Assembly (NCBI GenBank): GCA_002419585.1
Contig: DIGJ01000002.1
Location: 186,001-250,000, forward strand
Reading direction: 5' to 3'
DNA: 64,000 nucleotides
Origin: Lachnoclostridium sp. UBA5725
GTDB taxonomy: Bacteria > Bacillota > Clostridia > Lachnospirales > Lachnospiraceae
In this document: one piece after another, positions 7,333 to 17,400 of the stretch
How positions within the stretch are numbered: position 1 is the first letter of the stretch
Layout of the letters: every line of letters starts with the position of its first letter
Notes under the pieces: model-generated
Told to the model about the DNA's origin: nothing
The model's input: only the letters and a program-made list of their open reading frames with translations
Database searches by the model: none
Position numbers and translations under genes: made by a program

Positions 7333-9144
7333 ATGGAGAAGATTAGAAAATGGGTTAGTAGATTAAGCATTAAGAAAAAATTAATCTTTTATAGCTATTT
7401 ATGCATTACACCAGTTCTGATTATTATAAGTAGTGCTCTTTTTGTCAGAAATTATCAAGATACCATTGAGGATTCCAATCTTACGCAGATGCAAAGTTTG
7501 CAAGGCCTATCCGATAGTATGGATGTTTTGAAACGTGATATGATGGATATATGTACCTATATTTGCATTAATAATGATATCCTTCAAATATTAACTGCGA
7601 ATGACATAGAAAAATTAAATGAGGATACACAGCTATGGATGCATAGGGCTCCAATGAATATGCTTCAAGATATGGTTGCCTTAAAAGGCTATATTAAAAC
7701 AATAGCAATCTATCCAGAAAATGGAGTAACTCCATATTTACGCTGTATTGACGCAACCTCTTATCTAAGTACGCTGCAAGATGTACAGCAAACAAGTATT
7801 TATAAACTTGCAGTAGAGGTAAAGGGTAAGGTAATCTGGAAGCGTGTGACAAAAAAGAATACGGATACATATGATACAAATCGAGCAGAAAAAATTGTAT
7901 TGTATCGAGAAATCTATGATTTGTCTAAGAAAAATGCCCTAGGTTATCTTGTCATTGGCGCTGCTTCGGATACATTCACAAAACTTTGCAAAAATGCGGT
8001 CACAAATGAACAAGAAGGGATATTGATACTTAGTCCGGAGAAAAATGTGCTACTTTGCTATGGAAATATAGAAGAAAATGTGATGTATTATTTAAAAGAG
8101 ATACCTACGATTTCCTCTAATCAAAATACATATTGCAAACATTTCTCTTATGGAAACAATGACATCTTTGTCAGTCAAAAAGACAAAGATGCATTTGTTG
8201 TTTATAAAATAGTCCCAAAAGAAGAGATTGGAAAACAAATAATTAGTATTGCATATGCGCCGGTCGCACTCCTTCTTGGCTTTTTAGTCGGCCTGCTTCC
8301 AATTCTTATTTTTGTTTCCAATATCATTTCAAATCCACTACGAAGACTGTGTATTGCAATGGAGAAGTTTAAAAAAGGAGATTTTACGCAACAAGTAGAT
8401 GTGGTTACACAAGATGAGGTAGGAGAAGTAGCCGAAGGCTTTAATCAGATGGTGGTATCGATTAAGATGTTAATTGATACCAATTATGTAATGAAACTAA
8501 AAGAAAAACAAAGTGAGTTGACGGCTTTGCAAGCTCAGATTAATCCACATTTTCTATATAATACACTCGATTCGCTTTACTGGAAGGCACAAGAAGCAGA
8601 TAATGAAGAAATTGCAGAAGATATATTAGCATTGTCAAACCTGTTTCGTCAGATATTAGGGCAGGGCAAAGGTGTAATTACGGTTCGGGAAGAGATTGAG
8701 TTAATACGAACGTACCTTCATATCCAGAAGATGAGATTTACCAAGCGGTTGGATTATACAATTTCAATCGATGATTCGATACTAAACCAAGAAATTCCAA
8801 AGCTAATTTTGCAGCCATTTGTAGAAAATGCAATTGTACATGGATTTGAGAAGGTTGGAACGAAGGGACTAATTACGATTATTGGGCAGAAAAATAAAGC
8901 GTATATGGAATTTACCGTTCGTGATACTGGAGCTGGTATGACAAAGGAACAAGTAGATGCAATATGGAGGGAAGACCCAAAACGATATTCAGGGCAAAGA
9001 GTAGTTAGCTACGCCATAAAAAATGTGAAGGAACGATTGGAATTAAGATATCAAAATGATTTTATGTTGGATATAGAAAGCAAAGAAGGAAAGGGAACTA
9101 TCATTATCATAAAGTTACCTTTATCATTGAAGGAAGGGGTATAA
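7333..9144 (+). CDS. YesM-type sensor histidine kinase
   Basis: Membrane sensor kinase of 603 residues. TM1 is near residues 18-38, an extracellular sensing domain of about 260 residues follows, TM2 lies near 303-328, and a HAMP domain (NPLRRLCIAMEKF) follows at about 330-385. The His_kinase phosphoacceptor block QINPHFLYNTLDS carries H406, and the ATP site includes PFVENAIVHGFE and DTGAGM. This is the class found with YesN-type AraC regulators in sugar ABC loci. The partner regulator starts 2 nt after its stop, so the two are coupled. It most likely senses the same glycan that the importer takes up, or the loaded binding protein; the ligand is unknown. Confidence 0.92.
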   Translation: MEKIRKWVSRLSIKKKLIFYSYLCITPVLIIISSALFVRNYQDTIEDSNLTQMQSLQGLSDSMDVLKRDMMDICTYICINNDILQILTANDIEKLNEDTQLWMHRAPMNMLQDMVALKGYIKTIAIYPENGVTPYLRCIDATSYLSTLQDVQQTSIYKLAVEVKGKVIWKRVTKKNTDTYDTNRAEKIVLYREIYDLSKKNALGYLVIGAASDTFTKLCKNAVTNEQEGILILSPEKNVLLCYGNIEENVMYYLKEIPTISSNQNTYCKHFSYGNNDIFVSQKDKDAFVVYKIVPKEEIGKQIISIAYAPVALLLGFLVGLLPILIFVSNIISNPLRRLCIAMEKFKKGDFTQQVDVVTQDEVGEVAEGFNQMVVSIKMLIDTNYVMKLKEKQSELTALQAQINPHFLYNTLDSLYWKAQEADNEEIAEDILALSNLFRQILGQGKGVITVREEIELIRTYLHIQKMRFTKRLDYTISIDDSILNQEIPKLILQPFVENAIVHGFEKVGTKGLITIIGQKNKAYMEFTVRDTGAGMTKEQVDAIWREDPKRYSGQRVVSYAIKNVKERLELRYQNDFMLDIESKEGKGTIIIIKLPLSLKEGV

Positions 9145-9146
9145 GT

Positions 9147-9887
9147 ATGTGTATTAAGCTCTTAATTGTGGATGATGAAGATGTGATAAGAAATGGAATT
9201 GCAAAATATATAAAACTGCATACTGACCGATTTGAAAGAATCTACCTAGCACAAAATGGAGATGAGGCAATGGATATTATATTTCGTCATGAACCAGATA
9301 TAATGTTGATGGATGTGCAGATTCCATTAAAAAATGGACTGGAAGTGATGAAGGAAGCTAAGAAATCTGGAGTATTGCCTAAGACAATTATATTAAGTGG
9401 ATATGATGAGTTTTCCTATGCACAGCAGGCAGTTCGATATGGTGCGATAGATTATTTACTAAAACCAAGTCGTTCTTCGGATATCTTAGAAAAACTGAAT
9501 GAGGTTGCAGACGACTTGTTTGGCATATCAAACAAAGAAATAGTATCGAACGAGGAAGGAAGAAATGGATTAGTAGAACAGGCTAAAGAATTTATGGAAG
9601 AGCACTATTTTGAAAATCTTACGTTGCAGATGGTTGCAGATAAAATTGGGATAACTGCTGGCTATTTATCTACGTTGTTTACGCTAAACATTGGATGTGG
9701 CTTTGTTGACTATTTAAATGAGATTCGTATGAACCATGCTTGTGCATATTTAAAGCAAAACTATTTTAAAACATATGAAATTGCATTTAAAGTTGGATTT
9801 AAGGATGAAAAGTATTTTTCAAAAGTGTTCAAAAAGATCATAGGAAAATCACCTTCAGAATATAAGAAAGGAAGAGAGTTTGAATGA
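9147..9887 (+). CDS. YesN-type response regulator with AraC DNA-binding domain
   Basis: Response regulator of 246 residues. The receiver domain spans residues 1-120 with acidic pocket D9/D10, phosphoacceptor D56 (MLMDVQIP) and the conserved Lys in YLLKPS. A short linker leads straight to an AraC/XylS double helix-turn-helix at about 150-245, with the signature EIAFKVGFKDEKYFSKVFKK. It is shorter than most YesN proteins because the usual middle domain is missing. Phosphorylated by the upstream kinase, it would activate the ABC operon and probably the GH30 and GH3-GH30 genes. Its stop codon overlaps the start of the GH30 gene. Confidence 0.92.
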   Translation: MCIKLLIVDDEDVIRNGIAKYIKLHTDRFERIYLAQNGDEAMDIIFRHEPDIMLMDVQIPLKNGLEVMKEAKKSGVLPKTIILSGYDEFSYAQQAVRYGAIDYLLKPSRSSDILEKLNEVADDLFGISNKEIVSNEEGRNGLVEQAKEFMEEHYFENLTLQMVADKIGITAGYLSTLFTLNIGCGFVDYLNEIRMNHACAYLKQNYFKTYEIAFKVGFKDEKYFSKVFKKIIGKSPSEYKKGREFE

Positions 9888-11224
9888 TAGCAAAATACGT
9901 GATGACTAACTTTGTAGGGGGAAAACGCAATGAAACGGTAGGAGAAGCGGTTTTTAAGAATGATAATAAAATAGAGAATGAGTTAGTGAATCTATATCCT
10001 CAAATGGAGTATCAACGCTTTGAGGGATTTGGTGGAGCAATTACAGAATCGGCGGGATTTGTATACAGTCAAATGGAGGAAGAAGAGAAAAAAGAGCTGA
10101 TAAAAGATTATTTTTGCAAGGATAAAATGAAGTATTGCATGGTAAGAATACCAATTGATAGTTGTGATTTTTCGTTGGGGCATTATGAGGCAGTTTCAGA
10201 TCCTTTGGATGTAGAATGGAATAGCTTTCAATTAGAGCGTTTGGAGACTTATATCTTTCCATTATTAGAAGATGCACAAAAAGAATATGGAGATAAGATT
10301 CCTATTATGTTAACTCCATGGAGTCCGCCTTCTTTCATGAAAACCAATGGGGAAAGAAACAATGGTGGAAGTTTAAAAAAAGAGTACCAAAAATCTTGGG
10401 CGGAGTATATCTGTCATTACATCGAAGCGTTTTTGGCAAGAGGATATCTTATAAAACGATTGAGTATTCAAAACGAACCCAATGCGGTGCAGACTTGGGA
10501 TTCTTGTATTTTTAGCGGGGCAGAAGAAAAGGAGTTTTTGCAGGACTTTTTATACCCTTCTATGAAAGAGCATGGTTTAACCGACATAGAGATTTTTATA
10601 TGGGACCATAATAAGGAGCGAGTGTTTGAACGCGCTTGTGAAATCATTGATGAAACTACGGATGATATGGTTCAAGGTGTTGCGTTTCATTGGTATAGTG
10701 GAGATCATTTTGAAGCACTTCGTATGGTACATGAAACGTTTCCAGATAAGAAACTGATATTATCAGAAGCATGCATCGAATACAGTAAATTTTCCAAAGA
10801 AGATGGACAGAAAAATGCACAGAAATATGCGCATGATTTAATTGGGGATTTAAACAATGGAATGACTTCTTTTTATGATTGGAACCTAATTTTAGATGAA
10901 AAGGGAGGACCTAATCACGTCGGAAATTATTGTGAGGCTCCTTTCTTATATGATACCATCCATCGTAGACTTGAAAAGAAAAATACGGCTGCTTATTTAT
11001 GGCATTTTAGCCATTTTATAAGAAAAGATGCGGTTCGAATTGGTTTGAGCCGATACACAGACGCACTGGAAGCAGTTGCTTTTAAAAATATAGAAGGAAC
11101 GATTGTAGTCATTTTACTCAATAAGAAGAAGGACGTGGCAACAGTAAATTTGCGTCTTGCGCATCAGTACGTTGTATTATCATTGGAACCAGAAGCAATT
11201 GTTAGTGTAGAAATAACGAAGTAA
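9884..11224 (+). CDS. Cytoplasmic glycoside hydrolase family 30
   Basis: GH30 enzyme of 446 residues without signal peptide, so it acts in the cytosol on imported sugars. Clan A hallmarks are present: FEGFGGAITESAGF at the N-terminal barrel entry, the acid/base E198 in SIQNEPNA, and the nucleophile E295 in LILSEACIE. The C-terminal beta domain ends in VVILLNKKKDVATVNLRL. GH30 members include beta-1,6-glucanases, glucosylceramidases, beta-xylosidases and beta-fucosidases; which one applies cannot be read from these motifs. It overlaps the response regulator stop by 4 nt and so belongs to the importer operon. It likely completes hydrolysis of fragments made outside by the GH3-GH30 protein, which carries a second GH30 domain. 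Confidence 0.88.
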   Translation: MIAKYVMTNFVGGKRNETVGEAVFKNDNKIENELVNLYPQMEYQRFEGFGGAITESAGFVYSQMEEEEKKELIKDYFCKDKMKYCMVRIPIDSCDFSLGHYEAVSDPLDVEWNSFQLERLETYIFPLLEDAQKEYGDKIPIMLTPWSPPSFMKTNGERNNGGSLKKEYQKSWAEYICHYIEAFLARGYLIKRLSIQNEPNAVQTWDSCIFSGAEEKEFLQDFLYPSMKEHGLTDIEIFIWDHNKERVFERACEIIDETTDDMVQGVAFHWYSGDHFEALRMVHETFPDKKLILSEACIEYSKFSKEDGQKNAQKYAHDLIGDLNNGMTSFYDWNLILDEKGGPNHVGNYCEAPFLYDTIHRRLEKKNTAAYLWHFSHFIRKDAVRIGLSRYTDALEAVAFKNIEGTIVVILLNKKKDVATVNLRLAHQYVVLSLEPEAIVSVEITK

Positions 11225-11234
11225 GAAGAATATG

Positions 11235-11290
11235 AAAGCTCGGCAAGAGGGACATGGAAGCATGGTTATGCCTTTCTTGGCGAGCTTTTA
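11235..11290 (+). terminator. Rho-independent terminator after the ABC/GH30 operon
   Basis: Inverted repeat of 14 bp with one mismatch (11235-11248 with 11275-11288), ending in a short T run. The 11291-11427 stretch that follows is AT-rich and should hold the promoter of the large hydrolase, but I see no convincing -35/-10 pair. Confidence 0.7.
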
Positions 11291-11427
11291 TTTAAAAATT
11301 CATGTTTCAAAAATATTCCAACATATTGAAAGATTATCCCCTTATACATTTTTTAAAACCCGATACAATGGAATTATAGTAATTATGCTATGCAAAATGA
11401 GGGTTTATATGAAGGAGGATAATTGGT

Positions 11428-14400
11428 ATGAAAAGAAGGAATTTAGCCTTACTGCTAGTCATTGCGATGGTTTTGACTGGGATTCCAAGTTATGGAAGTC
11501 AGTCAGCGAGTGCAAAAAGTATCTCTTACAATGATTTGACACTTGATGAAGCAAAAGCGGTTTATATGGATTCAAGTAAAAGCATTGAAACTAGAATCGC
11601 AGCATTGCTACCGCAAATGACACTGGAAGAAAAGGCGGCGCAGATGGTGCAACCGGAGCAAAATGGAGATGCTACTCCTGAAGTAGTAAAGCAAAAAGGA
11701 ATTGGATCTATTTTGAGCGGAGGCGGATCGGCTCCAAAAACTGGAAATACAACAAAAGACTGGGAGGCACGTGTCAATGAATTTAAACAGGCAGCAAAGG
11801 AGAGCCGTTTAGGTATACCGCTCATATATGGGGTGGATGCCGTTCATGGAAATAACAATGTGGCTGATACGGTTGTTTATCCTCATAACATTGGATTAGG
11901 AGCTGCAAATGATGAGGCATTGCTTGAAAAAGTAGGAGCTGCCGCCGCAGAAGAAATCCGAGCAACGGGTATTCAATGGACATTTGCACCAACCCTTGGT
12001 GTAGTTTATAGCGAGCGCTGGGGAAGATTTTATGAAAGCTTTGGCGAAAATGCGGATTTGGTGGCAAGAATGGGCGCTGCATATGTTAAAGGGTTTCAAG
12101 GAAGTGGGACTACTTTATTTGGAACAAATAAAGTAGCCGCAACAGCAAAGCACTATATTGGAGAGGGACAAACGACCGATGGAACAAACCAAGGAAATGT
12201 GGATCTTTCTCAAGAAGACTTTGATCAATTACTCATAAGTGATGGAATCTTAAAACCATATGAAGAAGCCTTGAAAGCAGGTGCAAGAACCGTTATGGTT
12301 TCTTATAATAGTGTAAATGGATTAAAATGCCATGGAAACAAGCACTTGATTATGGACATACTAAAGGGAGAAAAAACGCAAAGTAATCCACTGGGTCTTG
12401 GATTTACTGGATTTGTGGTGAGTGACTATAACGGAATTGATCAGTTGTCGGGTACGTATAAAGAAAAAGTAGCGGATAGCGTAAATGCCGGAGTTGATAT
12501 GTTTATGGAACCATATGATTGGCAAAATTTTATGAATGCTTTGGTTGAAAATGTAGAAGATGGAAGTGTTACTATTGATCGTGTAGATGATGCCGTAGCA
12601 CGTATTCTTCGGGTTAAATTTGAAATGGGTCTATTTGAAGAAGAAGTTTCTAGTCAGGCAGAGCAACACTTAATTGAGAAGGTTGGCAGTACACAGCATC
12701 GAGAGGTAGCAAGAGAGGCAGTACATAAATCAATGGTACTTTTGAAAAACGATGTAATTGATCAAACAGGAAAAACAGCAATGGAACTTCTTTCCGATGC
12801 GAATAGTATCTTGGTTGCAGGATACAAAGCAAATGATGTCGGAGCACAGTGTGGTGGCTGGACGATTAGTTGGCAAGGTGGTCTTGATTCAGACAATGGA
12901 AGTGGTGGGAAAAAGGTTACAACTGGAACAACCATTTATAAAGGAATCAAAGAAGTCGCAGGAGAGACAAAAGAGATAAGCTATAATGCCAGAGGAAAAA
13001 TCGGAGAAGGATATGATGTAGCAGTTGTTGTGGTAGGAGAGGAACCCTACGCAGAAAGCAATGGTGACCGAACGGAGGAAGGCTTGGTACTTCCGACCAC
13101 AGACGTGAATGTAATTAAGACAGCCATTGCATCTGCAAAAACTACGAATACACCGATTATCCTTGTTATGACAACAGGAAGACCGCTTGCAATTGCAGAT
13201 TATATTGATGATGTAGATGCAATTGTAGAAGCGTGGCTGCCAGGTACGCAAGGAGAAGGGGTTGCTGATGTACTTGTTGGAAATACGGAATTTAGTGGTA
13301 CGCTTCCAATTACGTGGGCATGGGAGCCTTCATACATAAGCAAGAAATTTACGGATAGCACGAAAGTGCTGTTCCCATACGGAACTGGACTTAAAAAAGA
13401 TGGTTCATCGATATTCGCAGGAGGACAGACACAGATTCCAAGTAATCGCCCGGAATCACCGAAACCTGAGCCAAGTGAAAAAGTTGTAACTAGAGCAGGT
13501 GGAATTGATATTGATTACTACAATGGAAAACTGGAAGGAGAAGATGCAAATCCTACTTCTGGAACATTTAGTTCGTATCATGTTTCGACTGCAAATGAAA
13601 TCGTGGATGGAAGCCGCGTAGATTACCTTGAGTGGTCGGCCCAAAGCTGGGGAAATGGAAAATGGTTGGCTTATTTTAGACAGGCAGGAACCTATGAGGT
13701 GACGCTGCGCATAAACGTATCCGAAGTGGCAACAGCAGAATTTAAGCTTGGAGTGAGCGCTGATGTAACGGGGGATGGCGCTACCACCGAATACATACCA
13801 ACTGATATAACTTATGGTTTATATAAAGATGTTACGCTATCTAATATCCAAATTGCAAGCCCCGGTTTATATGGAGTTAAGATTATGGATGGAGCGGAAG
13901 CACCAACTGGGAAGCTAAAACTTGACTATATGCGATTTACCTGCACCAGTCCAGCTGGTGAGAAAGACACGAGCATAGACATACCGGTAGGGGATCCTAA
14001 GGATGAAACAGTATTAGAATCAGAAGGTGCAGTTATATCAAGTAATGCAGTTTCGGTTTACATGACATCCACGGAAAATGCAGGAAATATGTTATGGTAT
14101 AAATATCCAACGGATATGACAAATCAACTTACGCAAAAGGAAAGCGCAGATATCACAGCAGTCGATAATCAGGAAATTACCACTATAACAGTGGACCCTA
14201 ATAAAACGTACCAAAAATTTGTAGGTATGGGAACATCATTAGAAGAGTCCACGATACATAATATTTCACAGTTGAAGAATAGTATACAGCAATCATTTAT
14301 TGAAGATCTTGTGAATCCTCAAAAAGGTGGAATGACGCTATTTCGAATTACGATTGGAACATCCGATTTTACATCCAAAGATTTTTATACGTATTATGAT

Positions 14401-17400
14401 GCCAAGGAATTAAATGCTACAAATGCAATCTATAATAATGAGACAAAGCAATACGAACCAGACTGGTATAATACAACCGGAAATGGTTTTAGTATTCAAA
14501 AAGATGTTGATTATAATATTATAAAAACCGTTAAAATGGTTCAGGCAGCAGCTAAAAAATTTGGGGTAGAAGATGAGGTTAAATTCTTTGCATCCTCATG
14601 GACACCACCTGGATTTATGAAAGAAGAAACAACCAGCAGTAAAAGCTATAGCAAGAATGATTTGTTAATTAAGGGAGGTGCCCTAAAGGATTCATCAATT
14701 GATGATTTAGCAAAGTATTATACAAGATATTTGGAAGAGTATGCGAAGCAGGGTGTTCCATTATATGCTATTACATTACAAAATGAGCCAATGCTTGAAA
14801 TCAATTATCCAAGTTGTGCAATGAGTGGAGAACAGGAAGGAAAATTAGCAGTCGCTATTAAGAAAGAAATTTCTCATAGTAGCATTTTGGATGAGAATCA
14901 AAAAAAGGTAAAACTTTGGGCGTTTGATCACAACCCATCCGATGCATATAGTTACGTAGCTAAGATTCTTTCGGTGGATGGAGCGAATGAGGCTCTGGAT
15001 GGAATAGCATTTCATGATTATAGTGGAAGTCTTTCTAATATGCAAAAAGTATTGGATGAACTACTTAATAAAAATGGAGTAGAATCGCAGACAGTGAGTC
15101 TTACCGAACGTTCAGTGTGGGGAACTAAGGGAGCAAATTCCATTATTACATATTTAAGAAATAGTGCGATTAGTTACAACTCATGGGTAACCATGTTAGA
15201 TAGTAACATTGGAGTTCATCATTGGGTAGGAACGCCAGATCCTACTATGTTTGCAAGAGCGGCAGGTAGCGATAATGATTATTGGGCAATGCCGGAATTT
15301 TATATAACGGGGCAGTTTTCAAGATTTATACGACCAGGTGATGTGAGAGTAGACTCTAATGTGGGATCAAATAGTTCAGTAACCAATGTAGTATTTATGA
15401 ACCCAGAAACAAATACGTTTAAAGCGGTTGTCGTAAATGGAACAAATAAAAAACAAAACTTTAAGATTGTTTGCAATGGAACCCAGATAATTGGAGCTCT
15501 TCCTGCAGAAAATATTGGAACTTATGTGTGGGATATGCCACAAAATATTCAGGAAGATATCGAAACTGGATTTTTGGCAACCGATTATTCAAAGGCAACG
15601 GATGGAGTCATTTGCAGGGATATCGAATTGGAAGCACCTTATATTACAATGAGCGATGATTCGGATTACGCAGAATATATTGTTGACGTACCAACAGCAG
15701 GTGCGTTTAATATAAAATTGCAAGAGCAACCATCGGAAGATAGTCAAACGATAAAAGTTTATCAAGGGGATACACCTGCAGCAACAATTAGCGCAACGAA
15801 AACTTGGGATAGTGCAAAGGTCTTTGTACAAGGACAGATTTATTTTAAAAAAGCAGGGGTACAATCCATCCGCATTAAATTAACACCAGGGTTGAAGCTT
15901 TTCCAGCTTTCACTTGTAAAAACAAAGAGTGTATATGAGGTTCCAAGTAAGATATTAGCCAGTGGATATATTAAAATGGATGGCGCGGCAAGTATTGAAA
16001 ATGGAACTGGGTTGGGAAATATGAGTGCGTATAACACAGTATATTATCGGATTCATGTACCAGAGGCAAATGCGTATAATTTTACGATGTCAGCAGCAAC
16101 GCAAAATACCGATAATGTAGGATTTTGGCTGAAACTGTATGATACCAATTATCAGCAAATCGGGGGCGATATTCTAGCGAGAGGAAACGGAAATAATTTC
16201 TCTTACTTAGGAGATAATCATGCATTTGAGGTTAGCGGAAGTTGGACAGATTATGTTACAACAAGCGGTATGGTAGACCTTCCAGAAGGAGATTATATTC
16301 TTGGTTTTACAAGCGGTCCTTCCAGCATGAATATCAACTGGATTTCTATTGGAGGCTACGCTACTTTGAGTGTAGGCAATGTAATAGAAGAGAAAGAAGA
16401 CAATACCCAGATTTCGCTTATGGTGACCGGTGGGGGAATTGCAGATGAGTCAGTGGCAAGTGGAAATGCTATTTGTATGGTAAGTGGTCTTCCGGAGGGA
16501 GTCACATATAAAACAGAGCAAATAGACAACACAGGTTATAATATCACATTACAGGGAAATAGAACAAAAGACTTTGATAGTAATCAGGAGGTTAAAGTAA
16601 AACTACTTGTAGAACAACCAACTGGAAACGTGCTATACTCGACCAATGAATTTACCATCCAGGCGATCAAAGACGCAGAAGCTTTAACGGTTCCATCACA
16701 GGATTTAAAGGTGGTACCAATAGGAGAAAATAAAGAATTTTTGATTAACTTGGCTGGAGGAACATTTATAAAGGATAATGTAAATCAGATTCATTTATCT
16801 GGAGATGCAGCGTCGTATTATACGCTAAAAGAAGTTCAGTATGTGAATGCAACGCAAATAAAGTTAATTTGTAACTATAATAAAAAATATTATAAGGCAG
16901 CAATACTTGAAGTAACATTACCAAAAACTGCATATGCGGATTCAAGTGGTGTAGAAGCACTTACGACTTCGATTAACTGTATGCCAGAAGAAGGAATACC
17001 AGATGATTGTATTGTAATTACAAGCAAAAGCCCAGTGACCATGGATGAGAGTATGGCTTATGCGAATAAAGGTTCTATGAAAGTAAATGTATGTGCAGGA
17101 AACTATAGTGATTATTTTTTAGACGTACAGGAAAGTGGAGCGTATACGATTACTTATACATTTAATACAGAAACAGCAGATGGCACATCCTATGCCAATG
17201 CTTGGGAACTAAATCGTGGAATCGCAGGGGAATATTACAGTACGAATAGCTATAAACAAGTAAGTATCCCAGGACTCTGGACAAAATCAAGTGTTAAGAT
17301 AAGACAGAATATAGAGTTATTAAAAGGAAAACAAACGCTTGAATTGAAAGCAAAAATGGGTGGTTATAGCATATCATCCATAGAGATTGCGCCACTTACT

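Noticed and set aside
11232..11534. Open frame of 100 codons between the GH30 and the giant hydrolase
   Set aside because: It runs through a terminator hairpin and into the giant hydrolase gene in another frame, has no good RBS and no protein-like composition.
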